Source: Entoloma clypeatum (taxonomy: Eukaryota > Basidiomycota > Agaricomycetes > Agaricales > Entolomataceae). From it: a stretch of 64,000 nt of DNA. The translations under genes and the position numbers were made by a program. Each line of letters begins with the position of its first letter. Position 1 is the stretch's first letter. The stretch is from the NCBI GenBank assembly GCA_963565915.1, contig OY751487.1, positions 62,001 to 126,000 of the forward strand, written 5' to 3'. The notes beneath the pieces were generated by a model. The model had not been told where the DNA came from. It saw only the letters and a program-made list of their open reading frames with translations, and did not search any database. This document shows positions 52,168-62,805 of this stretch, in pieces.

Positions 52168-55100
52168 GTTGTCATTCACATGGCAGAAGGTTTGGCAGTA
52201 CAAACAATGGATACATCCAAGATCATCAAAGATCCTGGTATATTCAAGGACAGACACACCTTTGACAAGTGGTGGAAAGCCACCAAACTATACATCAGGT
52301 TCCAAAAGAGCCTAACAGATGATCAGATGATTCTTGCGGTGCTATCCCGCATGATGGAAGGGTCCAGCAGGCACTGGGCCAGTAACAAGTTAGACACTCT
52401 TGCTGTTGACAACGAGAACATCACCTGGCTAGGTTTTTCCGATGATATCACCACACAATTCTCCATCGCCAACAAGTTGGTCGCTGCCAAAGCAAGACTC
52501 AAAGTCCTGAAACAAGAGAAATGCACCATTGATGAATTATTGGATGAATTCGAAGAACTCTTGAAGCTGTCAAACCTTGGCAAAGAAACTGGGAAATACA
52601 TCCTAGAGAAGAACGTCAACTGCAGAATCTCTGAACAAGTGGCTAGTGATGGCAAGACATACTCTGATTATGCAAAGGAGATCCAAAACAAGGGACGACA
52701 GATGGAAGGACACACACTGGTCATCTGAGGTGGCGGTGACATGCGTACCAGATCAGATACCACTTATGGTGGTCAGGGCAAGGCCATGGAGATCAACAAA
52801 GCAGGGGTAGCCCATTGCTACAACTGTCAATGCTTCGGTCATCTGGCTAAAGACTGTAGCACTCCAAAGAAGAAAGATGGTTGCAAGTGTTTCAACTGTG
52901 ACCAAGAAGGCCATATCGCACACAACTGCCGCAAGCTGAAGAAGAACTCTGGAAGGGTTAGGAAGGTGTCTGAGGAAGATGCCAAGAATGATGAAACCAC
53001 AATCTTAGAAGCCGATGAGAAGGATTTTCCTGAAGGGTCCAATTAAACAACGCTAAGTTGCGACCCTTATCTATTAAATGGACTTGCTTGCCTTGTATGA
53101 CTGCAGACAATAGAACCTATGTCATCCCTGCCAAGCGAGCCGCTGCGTCAACTAAGATTGTGAAGGGAGACAAACCTCTGAAAAGACAAGAGATCAGGCT
53201 GTTAGCTCAGCTCAAAACACAACGAGGACCAAAGGTCATCCAACCTGAGGTTGATAGTGGATGTGAACGCACATGCATCCATCCCAGAATAGTACATAAA
53301 CAGAACCTCCCCATGTGAGGGATACCGCCCATAGCAATTCTAAATGTGGATGGATCACCAAATCAACAACAGAAAGCGAACCAACTTGCCGAAGTCAAGC
53401 TGGATTTGAGAACACATCAGGAAACCATGGAAGCAATGGTACTGGACATTGGGAGAACAGACATGCTCTTGGGACATGACTGGTTGGTACACCACAACCC
53501 TATGATCAATTGAACAACCGGCGCTGTAATGTTCAACTGGTGCCCAACAACATGCCGAACCAAACATTCAGATTTCAGGGTTAACCTTGATGGTTGCAAA
53601 CACTGGGTTCACATGGTTGAGGTGCATGACAAAGACACACCCAAGAAGTCAGATCAGAAATGGAAGCCTGGAGACCCTATCTTGGAAGCCGTCACTCCCA
53701 CACCACCTCCCACAACCAAATGACTCTCATATGTTGATCAGTCTGCTCACCTCTTTGAGAAGGAGAACTTTGATAAGATTCCAAAGGAAAGGGAATGGGA
53801 CCATGGTATCGAACTTATACCAGACACACCAAAGGAACTAGAGGGAAATACATATCTCATGACACAAAATGAACAAGAGGAATTGGACACATTCATTGAC
53901 AAGGGTCTAGCAACTGGAAAGATCCACCTGTCCAAATCCCCTTATGCCTCCCCTTGTTTCTTCATCAACAAAAAGGATGGTTCCAAATGATTAGTACAAG
54001 ATTACCACATGGTCAATAAATTCATGGTCAAAGACAAGTTCCCACTCCCACAAATATCCAATCTCTTGGACGTACTAAAAGATGCAGTCTACTTCACTAA
54101 GATGGACATCATGTGGGGCTATAACAATGTCTGGATTAAGGAGGACAATGAATGGAAAGCTGCCTTCCTCACCAGTTGAGGATTGTTCGAACCATTGGTC
54201 AGGTTTTTTGGCCTTTGCAACTCCTGGGAACGTTCTCTCAAATGATGGCTAGTCTATTTCGGGACCAGATCCGCCGACACATCTGCATGATCTACATGGA
54301 TGACATTGTGGTTATTGGTAAAACCAAGGAAGAACTTGTGTGAAACACTGAAGAAATTCTGCAGATCCTATCAGACAATGACTTGTTCCTGAAGGAAAAG
54401 AAGTGTTTCTGGGAAGTAACAAAATGCCCCATATTGGGATATGTCGTTGGTGAAGGATGTGTAGAGATGGAAACTGAGAAGGTGGATACAATTTGAAACT
54501 GGCGAGCACCCACATCAAAAAAGGAAGTTCAGAGGTTCCTTGGATTTGCTAACTTCTATCAACACTTCATTGAAGGGTACTCAAACATTGCGAAACCACT
54601 CACCGTGCTCACAGGCAGCACTACGTTTACTTGGGGACCAACAGAACAAAAGGCATTTGAAGGTCTTGTACAGGCGATCACATCAGCACCAGTTTTGGCA
54701 TTGCCAAAACCAGATGGACAGTTCTGGGTCAAAACCAATGCATTGGGCTATGCAATTGGGGCTGTACTCTCTCAAAAACAGGACAACAAATGGCATCCTA
54801 TCATGTTCTTGTCGCGGACCATGTCCGCAGCTGAACAAAATTACAAGATATATGACAAAGAGCTCTTGGCAGTTATGGAAGCACTGCAAGATTGGAGACA
54901 CTATCTGCTTGAAGCCAGGGAACACTTTGAGATCTTAACTGATCACAAGAACCTGGAGTATTTCCACTGTCCTCAGGACCTGAATCAATGAAAAAGGTGC
55001 TGGAAGATGACATTACAAGACTATGACTTCGAATTACGGCATGTGCCTAGCAAGACAAATGCAAAAGTGGACATCCTGTCACACTTACTCTGGTATGAAA

Positions 55101-56361
55101 CAGAACTCAAACCACAAGACAGTGACCAAATGCTCAAGGAGGGACTATTTTTGAAACGGTTGGAATCAGAAGATGTAGTACAAATGGAGATGTTCACAGA
55201 GGAACAATTCTTTGAAGGGGGTGAAACATCTGATTCCATCAAGATTGGAAATGTTACAACCATTGAAAATCTGTGGATCACATGCATCAAGGGTTCAAAC
55301 CACATGGAGACAGAAGTAGCCCAGGGTCTAAAGAAGAATTCTCATTGGTACCAACAGGAAAATGGCATCACATATGCAGGCAAATGAGTCTATGTTCCAC
55401 CAGACCCACAACTGCGTCAAGAATTGATGTTTGAGTCACACAATGCACCAGTGGCTGGACATCCAGGACAGTATCAGATGCACAAACTCCTCACTTGTAC
55501 CTACTGGTGGCCTACCATCCTGCATGATGTGAAGAAGTACATGAAGGGTTGTGACACCTGTCAATGCAACAAGATCAACAGACAGAAACAACATGCTCCG
55601 CTACACCCCCGTGCAGCACCAAGTCATCCATGGGAAGACATAGGGATTGATGTTGTGGGACCGATACCAGAGTCAGATGGAAAGAATGTGATTCTCATCA
55701 TCATGGATAGACATTTGAAGATGCTCCATCTCATTCCAACAACTGTGGAATTATTGGCTGAAGGATTAGCCAAGATCTATTGGGATCAGATATGGAAGCT
55801 TCATGGGATCCCCAAGAAGATCATCAGTGACAGTGGACCACAGTTCGCTGCAAAGTTCATGGAGATACTTTGCCACATGTTAGGGATCAAAAGGAATCTG
55901 TCCACCGCATACCATCCACAGACTGATGGACAGGCCGAACGATTGCATCAGGAAACAGAAGCATTCTTATGAAACTTTGTCAACCATCTACAAGATGACT
56001 GGGCTGAATGGATCGTGATTGCTGAATTCCAGTACAATAACAAAGAACATCAGGTGATGAAGCACACACCATTCTACCTTAACTATGGTTTACATCCTTG
56101 GAAGGGAGAACTTGTATTGGAAGACACCAACCTGGCTGCCAACAACTTCTTGAAAAAACTCAAACAAGCACGAGAAGAAGCCAATGCAGTGCTGAAACAG
56201 GCACAGGATCAGATGAAGAAGACAGTTGATACACAACGGAGTCCGTCTCAGAACTACCACATCAGAGACAAGGTGTGGCTGGAAGGGACTAACATCAGGA
56301 CTAACCGTCCCTCAAAGAAACTTGACACCCTCCGACATGGACCTTTTAAGGTCCTAGAGAA
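52168..56361 (+). pseudogene. Gypsy-2 gag-pol, CpG-decayed relative of gypsy-1
   Basis: Same order as gypsy-1: gag from MAEG..VQTMDTSK with both knuckles (CYNCQCFGHLAKDC, CFNCDQEGHIAHNC), protease EVDSGCERTC, RT (IYMDDIVVIG at about 54288), RNase H, integrase (GIDVVGPIPESDGK, ISDSGPQFAA, TDGQAERLHQE). More than ten in-frame stops (for example near 52726, 53317, 53511, 53721, 53988, 54178, 54342, 54989, 55385, 55970), mostly CGA to TGA or TGG to TGA. The gag N-terminal region and 5' LTR are absent; the sequence changes to hairpin array directly at the ATG. It is split at GAGAA (56357-56361) by Copia-2. Confidence 0.92.
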
Positions 56362-56672
56362 TGTTGAAGTTCCACCTGGGCGCTAGCCGCAAGTGTACTG
56401 AAGCAACCGGCTACAGTGGAAGTACTCTACGATACCGTTCTGACCACTTACATAGATTGGAGAGGGTGAGGCTGGTGAGAGCGGTTGAGGCTGGTAAGAG
56501 CGATGGAGGCGGTTAAGAGTCAAGAGACAACTTGTTCGTATTGACAGTTTCCTGGTCTTATATACCGTACTACTGTTTGTACCAACCAAACAAGTATGTA
56601 AGAAAGATATGTAATGGTCACGTGAAGTGATCTAATCTAAATCTAATCTATGTGATGGGAAAAGTTTCAACA
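56362..56672 (-). repeat. Copia-2 3' LTR
   Basis: 311 bp, next to a C-rich (minus: G-rich) polypurine tract at 56673-56679. Confidence 0.92.
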
Positions 56673-56738
56673 CCCCCCCATATTTAGTACATACTTCTAA
56701 ATACATCTTATTTTTCCCATATAGGTACTTTTCTTCGT

Positions 56739-59700
56739 CTAGTTTTTTAGTAATCCGAAGTACGGGATAAACTTGTTAAAGAGGATTTTCCCCAGATTCT
56801 TAGTTAAAAGATCTGCAGGGTTATTCACTCCTTCAATGAATTCGACCGTGATGATGCCTTCGGATACTTTTTCTCTGACAAAGTGGAATCACACGTCGAT
56901 GTGCTTGGATCGCTTCTCAGTTACAGGGTTGGATGCGATAAAGACGGAGCCGTTGTTATCTCCGTAGATCGGTACTGATCCGATCTGCATTCCAAGTTTG
57001 GCAAGCATGCTTCTCAGCCATGTTGCTGCGCGACTGCAATCTGATAGCGCCATATACTCTGCTTCTGTAGAAGAGAGGGCAATGGTTTTTTGCGCCGATG
57101 ATACCCATGTTATTGCTCCAGACGCCAGTGATATGAAGAAGCTGGTGGTAGACCTCCTTGTGTTCTCATCTGACGCCCAGTCGGAGTCTGTGAATGCATA
57201 GATCCCTTTCCCTGAGTCCCCATCATACATGATTGCATAATCTTTTGTTGCCTTCAAATATCTGCAAATATCCCTAGCCACTTCTAAATGACGTTTGGTG
57301 GGATTCGCGGAAAATTGGGACATTTTGATTACAGCAAAGCAGATGTCAGGCCTCGTTCCAATCATCAGATATAGGAGTGATCCGATGACGGATTGGTACT
57401 TGGATCGGAGTTCCACATTGGGTTCATCTTCGGATGCCATGGGTTTGTAGCCCATAGGGAGTGGGGTATGGGTCGCATTGGATTCACTCATCCCCATGCA
57501 TGTGAGTATTTTCTCAAGGTAAGGTACTTGATCAATGAAGATCCTCTTCCCATGTTGCCTTATCTGGATCGAAAGAAACTCTTTTGGTTCCCCACCAGGC
57601 ACGAGGTGCCCTAGGTCCCTACATTCCCATGTGGTCATGAAGGCCCTCTTTTTCTCTAGCGTATATTCCCGGTTTGTGCCGAGAAAAGCAGAGTCGTCGA
57701 CATAGATGACGGCGATTACAATTTCCCCGTTGGTACTTTTGTGAATGAAAACACCCGCATCGGAGTGAAGCCGGACAAAGCCGAGCTTTTTCATGGAGGA
57801 ATCAAGTTCCCTCCACCAGGCTAGTGCGGCCTGCTTAAGTCCATATAGGGCTTTGTATAGTCGGTACACGAGGTGTTCTTTCCCTTTTACTACGTAGCCC
57901 TCAGGCTGTCGCATGTAGATGACCTCATGGAGCGTTCCATAGAGGAAGGCTGATGAGACGTCCAAAAGTGTCATGAACCACCCTTCAAGGGCTGTCAATG
58001 CCAGTATTAATCGGACGGTTTCATATCTTACGACTGGTGAGAAGATCTGATCAAAGTCGATCCCTTCTACCTGTGAGAAGCCTTTTGCGACGAGGCGTGC
58101 TTTCAGACGCCCATCGGACTTTTCATTGTAAACCCATTTGTTCCTTAGAGCTTTCCTCCCTTCAGGCAGGGGTACTAGCTCCGTGATCACCCCGCGGCGT
58201 TTGAGCATGTCTAGCTCTTTACGTTCAGCCGCATACCAGTCTTCTTTATTTGGAAGAGGGTATATGTCTTTATGGGACATGTTGACAATGCCAACTTGGA
58301 CTGATATCGCCTCCATCAGGAGGTCATTCATCCATGCCGTTTGACCGCCCAATCTCCGTCTTCGATCTAATTTTTCAAGATCAGACGCTGGAGTGTCTTC
58401 CCCATAGATGCTTCCTGGCATCTTCCGAACTCGTCGTTCCCTGATCGGTCGATCTGGTACTTGCTCGGGTTCCGGAGTGGGTACTCGCGGTTCGTCATCA
58501 GGCTCACTGGCAGGCAATTCGTTGTCTGATTCAGGTTGATCTTGTTCAATGGGAAGTGGGTCATGAGGTGTTTCGTTGTGACTTTCGTCGTCGTTGCTGC
58601 CAGGGATGAGATCCTCAAACTCATCAGCCGGCTCTGGGTTTTCCATTTCTGGATGGTTTTCTGGCAAAGGGTCGATGTGGCATCTAGGGTACTTGCTTTC
58701 ATCAAAGATAGCTTTCCCACCCATGAAAATTGTGTTGGTCTCAGGATCCATGAAGCGGTATCCTTTGACCCCTGGTTTTGATCCGAGATAAATCATCAAT
58801 CGAGATCTTGACTCCAGGGAGTTTCTGCGTTTTTATTTTGGGATATATATGTATGCTTGGCATCCGAAGACTCTGACGCTGGACATGTCGGGGATCTCAT
58901 TGGTCACCCTGGAGTAAGGGGTTTTCCATTCAAGACGCCGCATGGGGGTTCTGTTGTATAGAAATGCTGCATGTTCCAAAGAGAATTCCCACCACATCGG
59001 CGGTAGACATGCGTCGAAACGCAGTGCCTGAGATTTTTCCCACAGAGTTCGATTTATCCGTTCTGCTCTACCATTCTGCTGATGCTGATATGGGAGTGTG
59101 ACGTCGATCAGAATTCCATGATCGGCAAGTACATCCTTGTATTCGTCAAATTCTCCACCTCCATCAACCCGCCATTTTTTAGGGGTGGCGGTGAATTGAT
59201 TCTGGATCATCGCAAGGAATTGTTTCAGCGCTGTGATGGCGCCTGACTTTTTCCTAAGCAAGACGACCCAGACATGGGAAGAAAAATCATCCAAAAAGGT
59301 AAGGAAATATTTGTACTTGTGGTACGATGCCGTGGATATCTGCTTCAAGTCTGAATGGATCAAATCAAAGGGTTTAACAGCCCTTGTCATCGAGTTAGGG
59401 TAAGACTGATTCGGCATTTTCCCTTTTAGACACCCCGTGCAGCTTTCCTGTGATTTCTCACGTACTAACGTTTTGGGTACTCCTTTGGTACTAGTGGGAA
59501 TCTTATTGAGCGCCTGGTCATTTGGGTGGCCAAGGCGTTTATGCCAGGTTTCAACAGTGATTTCGCTAGAGATCGCGTGGATTTGGTCATAGCGTATTTC
59601 AGTGTCTAGCCAGTAAATGGTTTGTCCGATGAAATGAGGCGAAAACTGTATTTTGTTCAGCCCTTTAGAGATATTAATTTCTCCGCGCATTCCATCAACT

Positions 59701-61464
59701 TTGTAACCATGGTTAAGGAAGACGCCTAGGGACAATAGACGTGTGTCCATATCCGGAATATAAAATACCGGTCGTAGGAGATGGGTTTTAGTTTCCCCAT
59801 TTAGGGTATGCCGTACTGGAACGGCCCCAACTCCGAGAATTTCCAGTTTCTTTCCCTTTGCAGCTGTTTGGACAAATCGCTTAGCCTTGAGAGGCCTGTA
59901 ATACGCGAAGTCTTTGAACTCATGGGTAAAGTGTAATGATGCGCCGGAATCTAAGATCCACTGAGCGCGTTCTCTCTCTTTGCAGTGTGTGCAGGACGCG
60001 GAATGTTTGATATATTTTTTGTACAGATCATCACTAAAGAGATCTATACTATCTGCATTGGTACTAGCTAATATGTATTCAAACGTCTGTGCATGATTAT
60101 TAGCGTTTCCCATTTGGTCAAGTTTGAGAGAAATATGTGATGAACCATCAAGTTCAATCAGCCCGTCTTCGAATTGTTCCGGCCCCATCCGCTCGCTTTG
60201 ATGGTCTATGTCCATCATCTTCAGCGTTTCTTCTATCGACGGGGCTACACGACGCTGTTTAGCCGGCCTTTTGTCGATGTCAGGAATGATGGTGTCTAGG
60301 ATACGAAGATTCGATCCTGAGGGGCGAGCACCAATGCCACGCGTGAGTTTGCGGACATGGTCGTTCTTTTTCCACACGGATGGTTTTCCAGAAGGAAGCC
60401 CGGTGTACTGTGACGGAGGGGGGTTCATACGCTGCAGGAGCGACTGCATTCTTGCGGAATCGGGCTGGGCGGTACTTGTCGTTTTCCCGCGACCAGTGAC
60501 AGTGGTGAAGGACGGTGCCGGAAGAGGAGGGAAGTGGATGGCGGGAGCGACAAACTCAACCGTTTCCTCCACATGTTCGGACGCGTTGTCCGCAGTGTTG
60601 GCGTTTTTCTTCTGATTGCGCCAGCATCCTTTTCCCTTCTTCTTTTCAGAAGCGGTACTATGGTCGGTCGAGTTAGGCTGCTCGTCAGCATCGTTCTGCG
60701 AGGTACTTGGCTTTTGCTGCCTTTCCCATTTAGGGTCCTGTCCCTTGCGCTTTGTCCTGGAAATTTTCCGGGCCTGCTCATTGGACGCACGAGTAGACCC
60801 GACCGAATACTTGCATCTGTACTCCGAGATGATGCTCTCGGCGACGGCTTTATAGGTGAAATCGTCAGCGTCGTAGACTTGGAATAGGGCGGTGGAGTGA
60901 CGACCAGGCGTCGGGAATCGCATTGGCCAGGATCATTGCCTGCATCAGATCGGGGACGACAAAGTTCGAATCGGCGAGCCGAGCGAAAAGAGACCCCAGG
61001 CGTTCGATTTCAGGCACGGGGTCGCGTCCAGACAGCTTGAAGGTGGCGGCGGTTTTGAAGTCGCCGAAGATGACAGCCAGGGATACCTTGGAGTAGTTAT
61101 CTTTCAGCGATTTCCACGCGTCAAGTGCCGAGGTGCTGTCTTTGATGTGGCGTCTGATCGCCTCAGAGACCTTCAGGCGTATCGCCCCGAGAGCTACGTC
61201 ATCGTCCCTGACCCAGGCTTTTTCTTCCTTACGGAAGCCGGGCTGGTCGACCGTGGTAGTCAACACAGGGGGAGCAGCAGCAGTGGCCCCTGGGGTGGAG
61301 ACCGTGGTGGTGAAGTCAGCGATCACGGGACGGGTGATGTCGCCAGAGACGATGCGCCAGACTCCTTGATGGAGGAGGTAAGACTTCATTTTTTCGGCCC
61401 AGCTCTGGTAGTCGATACCGTCGAAGGGGGTGATGATGTCAAGAGCAGAGCGAGAGGTAGACAT
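56739..61464 (-). pseudogene. Copia-2 Gag-Pol with three lesions
   Basis: Gag starts MSTSRSALDIITPFDGIDYQ (61464), without CCHC knuckle but with a Lys-rich tail. A one-base shift near 60900 separates DAWSS from LFQVYDADDFTYKAV. Then protease WILDSGASLHFT, HKRLGHPNDQALNKI and CTGCLKGKM, integrase D (LIHSDLKQIS), D (WRVDGGGEF), E (GRAERINRTLW), an in-frame TAA at about 58833 (IYIPK), RT (WVYNEKSDGRLKARLVAKG, YVDDSAFLG near 57700) and RNase H (DSDWASDENTRRST, SSTEAEYMALSDC). An in-frame TGA at 56889 lies within KHIDV-FHFVREKVSEG; the natural stop is TAG at 56739-56741. Same-frame stops are point mutations; non-autonomous now. Confidence 0.92.
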
Positions 61465-61830
61465 TTGTAGATGAATCTAAGAAAGGGTTTCCAATCAGTG
61501 ATGTGTTTATGAATATGATTCAAGAAAACAATTGAATGATTCCTTATGACATATTCCCTTTAGGAATAGCGGTCACGGGAAAAACCCTTTATATGTCAGA
61601 AACGTATAAGGTGCGATCAACGTTTCCACATGGAGTGTACTAGGTCAATCCCCTTTAGGGACGTCTCATGACAGGTACTTGTCGTAATGACGTTCCCAGG
61701 TTCATATGTGAAGAAGTAAGACTCAGAACCTAGATCTTTCGATCGGTTCCTTGCCAACCAGGGTAGAGTGGGCAGGTACTCGCTGTTGCCAGCGTTTCCC
61801 AAGTCCCTCTGCTATCCGGGGCCCATAACC

Positions 61831-62141
61831 TGTTGAAGTTCCACCTGGGCACTAGCCGCAAGTGTACTGAAGCAACCGGCTACAGTGGAAGTACTCTACG
61901 ATACCGTTCTGACCACTTACATAGATTGGAGAGGGTGAGGCTGGTGAGAGCGGTTGAGGCTGGTAAGAGCGATGGAGGCGGTTAAGAGTCAAGAGACAAC
62001 TTGTTCGTATTGACAGTTTCCTGGTCTTATATACCGTACTACTGTTTGTACCAACCAAACAAGTATGTAAGAAAGATATGTAATGGTCACGTGATGTGAT
62101 CTAATCTAAATCTAATCTACGTGATGGGAAAAGTTTCAACA
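61831..62141 (-). repeat. Copia-2 5' LTR
   Basis: 311 bp. The 5' leader between it and gag (61465-61830) holds no ORF comparable to the Copia-1 leader ORF. Confidence 0.92.
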
Positions 62142-62623
62142 GAGAAGAAAGGGGCTAGCACGTACCTTCTTGATCTTCCAAAGATTTGGAAAATGATTCA
62201 CCCTGTGTTCAATGAGACCCTGTTGTCACCATACGAAACCCCGAAGTATGCCATCCAGAAAAAGAAACCAGCCCCTGATCCGATCATCATCGAGGGATAA
62301 GAAGAGTACCATGTGTCTACGATCCTAGACTCTTGAAAGTTCTGTGGAAAGATCCAGTACCTCATCTAGTGGGAAGGATATGGCCCAGAAGAGAACACAT
62401 GGGAATCTCGAGCTAATGTTCAGAATGCTCAAGACTTGATCCGTGATTTCCATTGGCAGAACATGTCATGCCCACGATAAAAGACAACTTTCGAAATCCA
62501 TGACAGTATCGACCTCATCAGTCAACCACACACCGAGTTCCCTGCTCTAGTCCCTTTCCTGCCCAATATAGCCTCCCTGTTCTTCTTCTCTCGACCATCC
62601 TTGCTGCTATGTCTAACACCACC
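62142..62623 (+). pseudogene. Gypsy-2 pol C-terminus (chromodomain) and start of ORF3
   Basis: It resumes gypsy-2 pol after Copia-2 (GASTYLLDLPKIWKMIHPVF), with stops in the chromodomain region (EG-EEYHVSTILDS, QYLI-WEGYGPEENTWE). Pol stops near 62477. ORF3 begins with ATGTCTAACACCACC (62609-62623) and is cut there by the 182-bp repeat. The rest of ORF3 is at 47.3-47.66 kb, inverted. Confidence 0.9.
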
Positions 62624-62805
62624 TGTAACAAGAGTTACAGGAAAAGCCCTCAATCTCACAGAACAAGGTAAGCTTGACCAAAATCTGGTATTGGCTGTAC
62701 AATGTCGTGCGAGGTAAAAGGCTTCCGTTACATAAGCGGCTGTGCTCAGCCTAATACAGTAACTCCAATGACCAACTGATGACCATGCCAATCCCACTCA
62801 TTACA
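62624..62805 (+). repeat. 182-bp TG...CA repeat, copy B
   Basis: TGTAACAAGAGTTAC...CACTCATTACA, preceded by CCACC (62619-62623). It is inverted relative to copy A. In element sense, copy A is followed by CCACC of ORF3, so CCACC is the probable 5-bp target duplication of one ancestral insertion. Confidence 0.8.

Larger units (their letters stand above)
56362..62141 (-). mobile_element. Copia-2, Ty1/Copia retrotransposon inserted in gypsy-2
   Basis: LTRs 56362-56672 and 61831-62141 (311 bp each, three differences seen), TG...CA ends (TGTTGAA...TTCAACA). Target duplication GAGAA at 56357-56361 and 62142-62146. Primer-binding region CCGGGGCCCATAACC (plus sense, 61816-61830) is identical to that of Copia-1. 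Coding is broken by one frameshift and two stops. Confidence 0.95.

Noticed and set aside
47666..62805. The whole 47.67-62.81 kb segment as one giant transposon with 182-bp terminal inverted repeats
   Set aside because: The outer and inner flanks are the two halves of the same gypsy ORF3, which is better explained by inversion between two small repeats.
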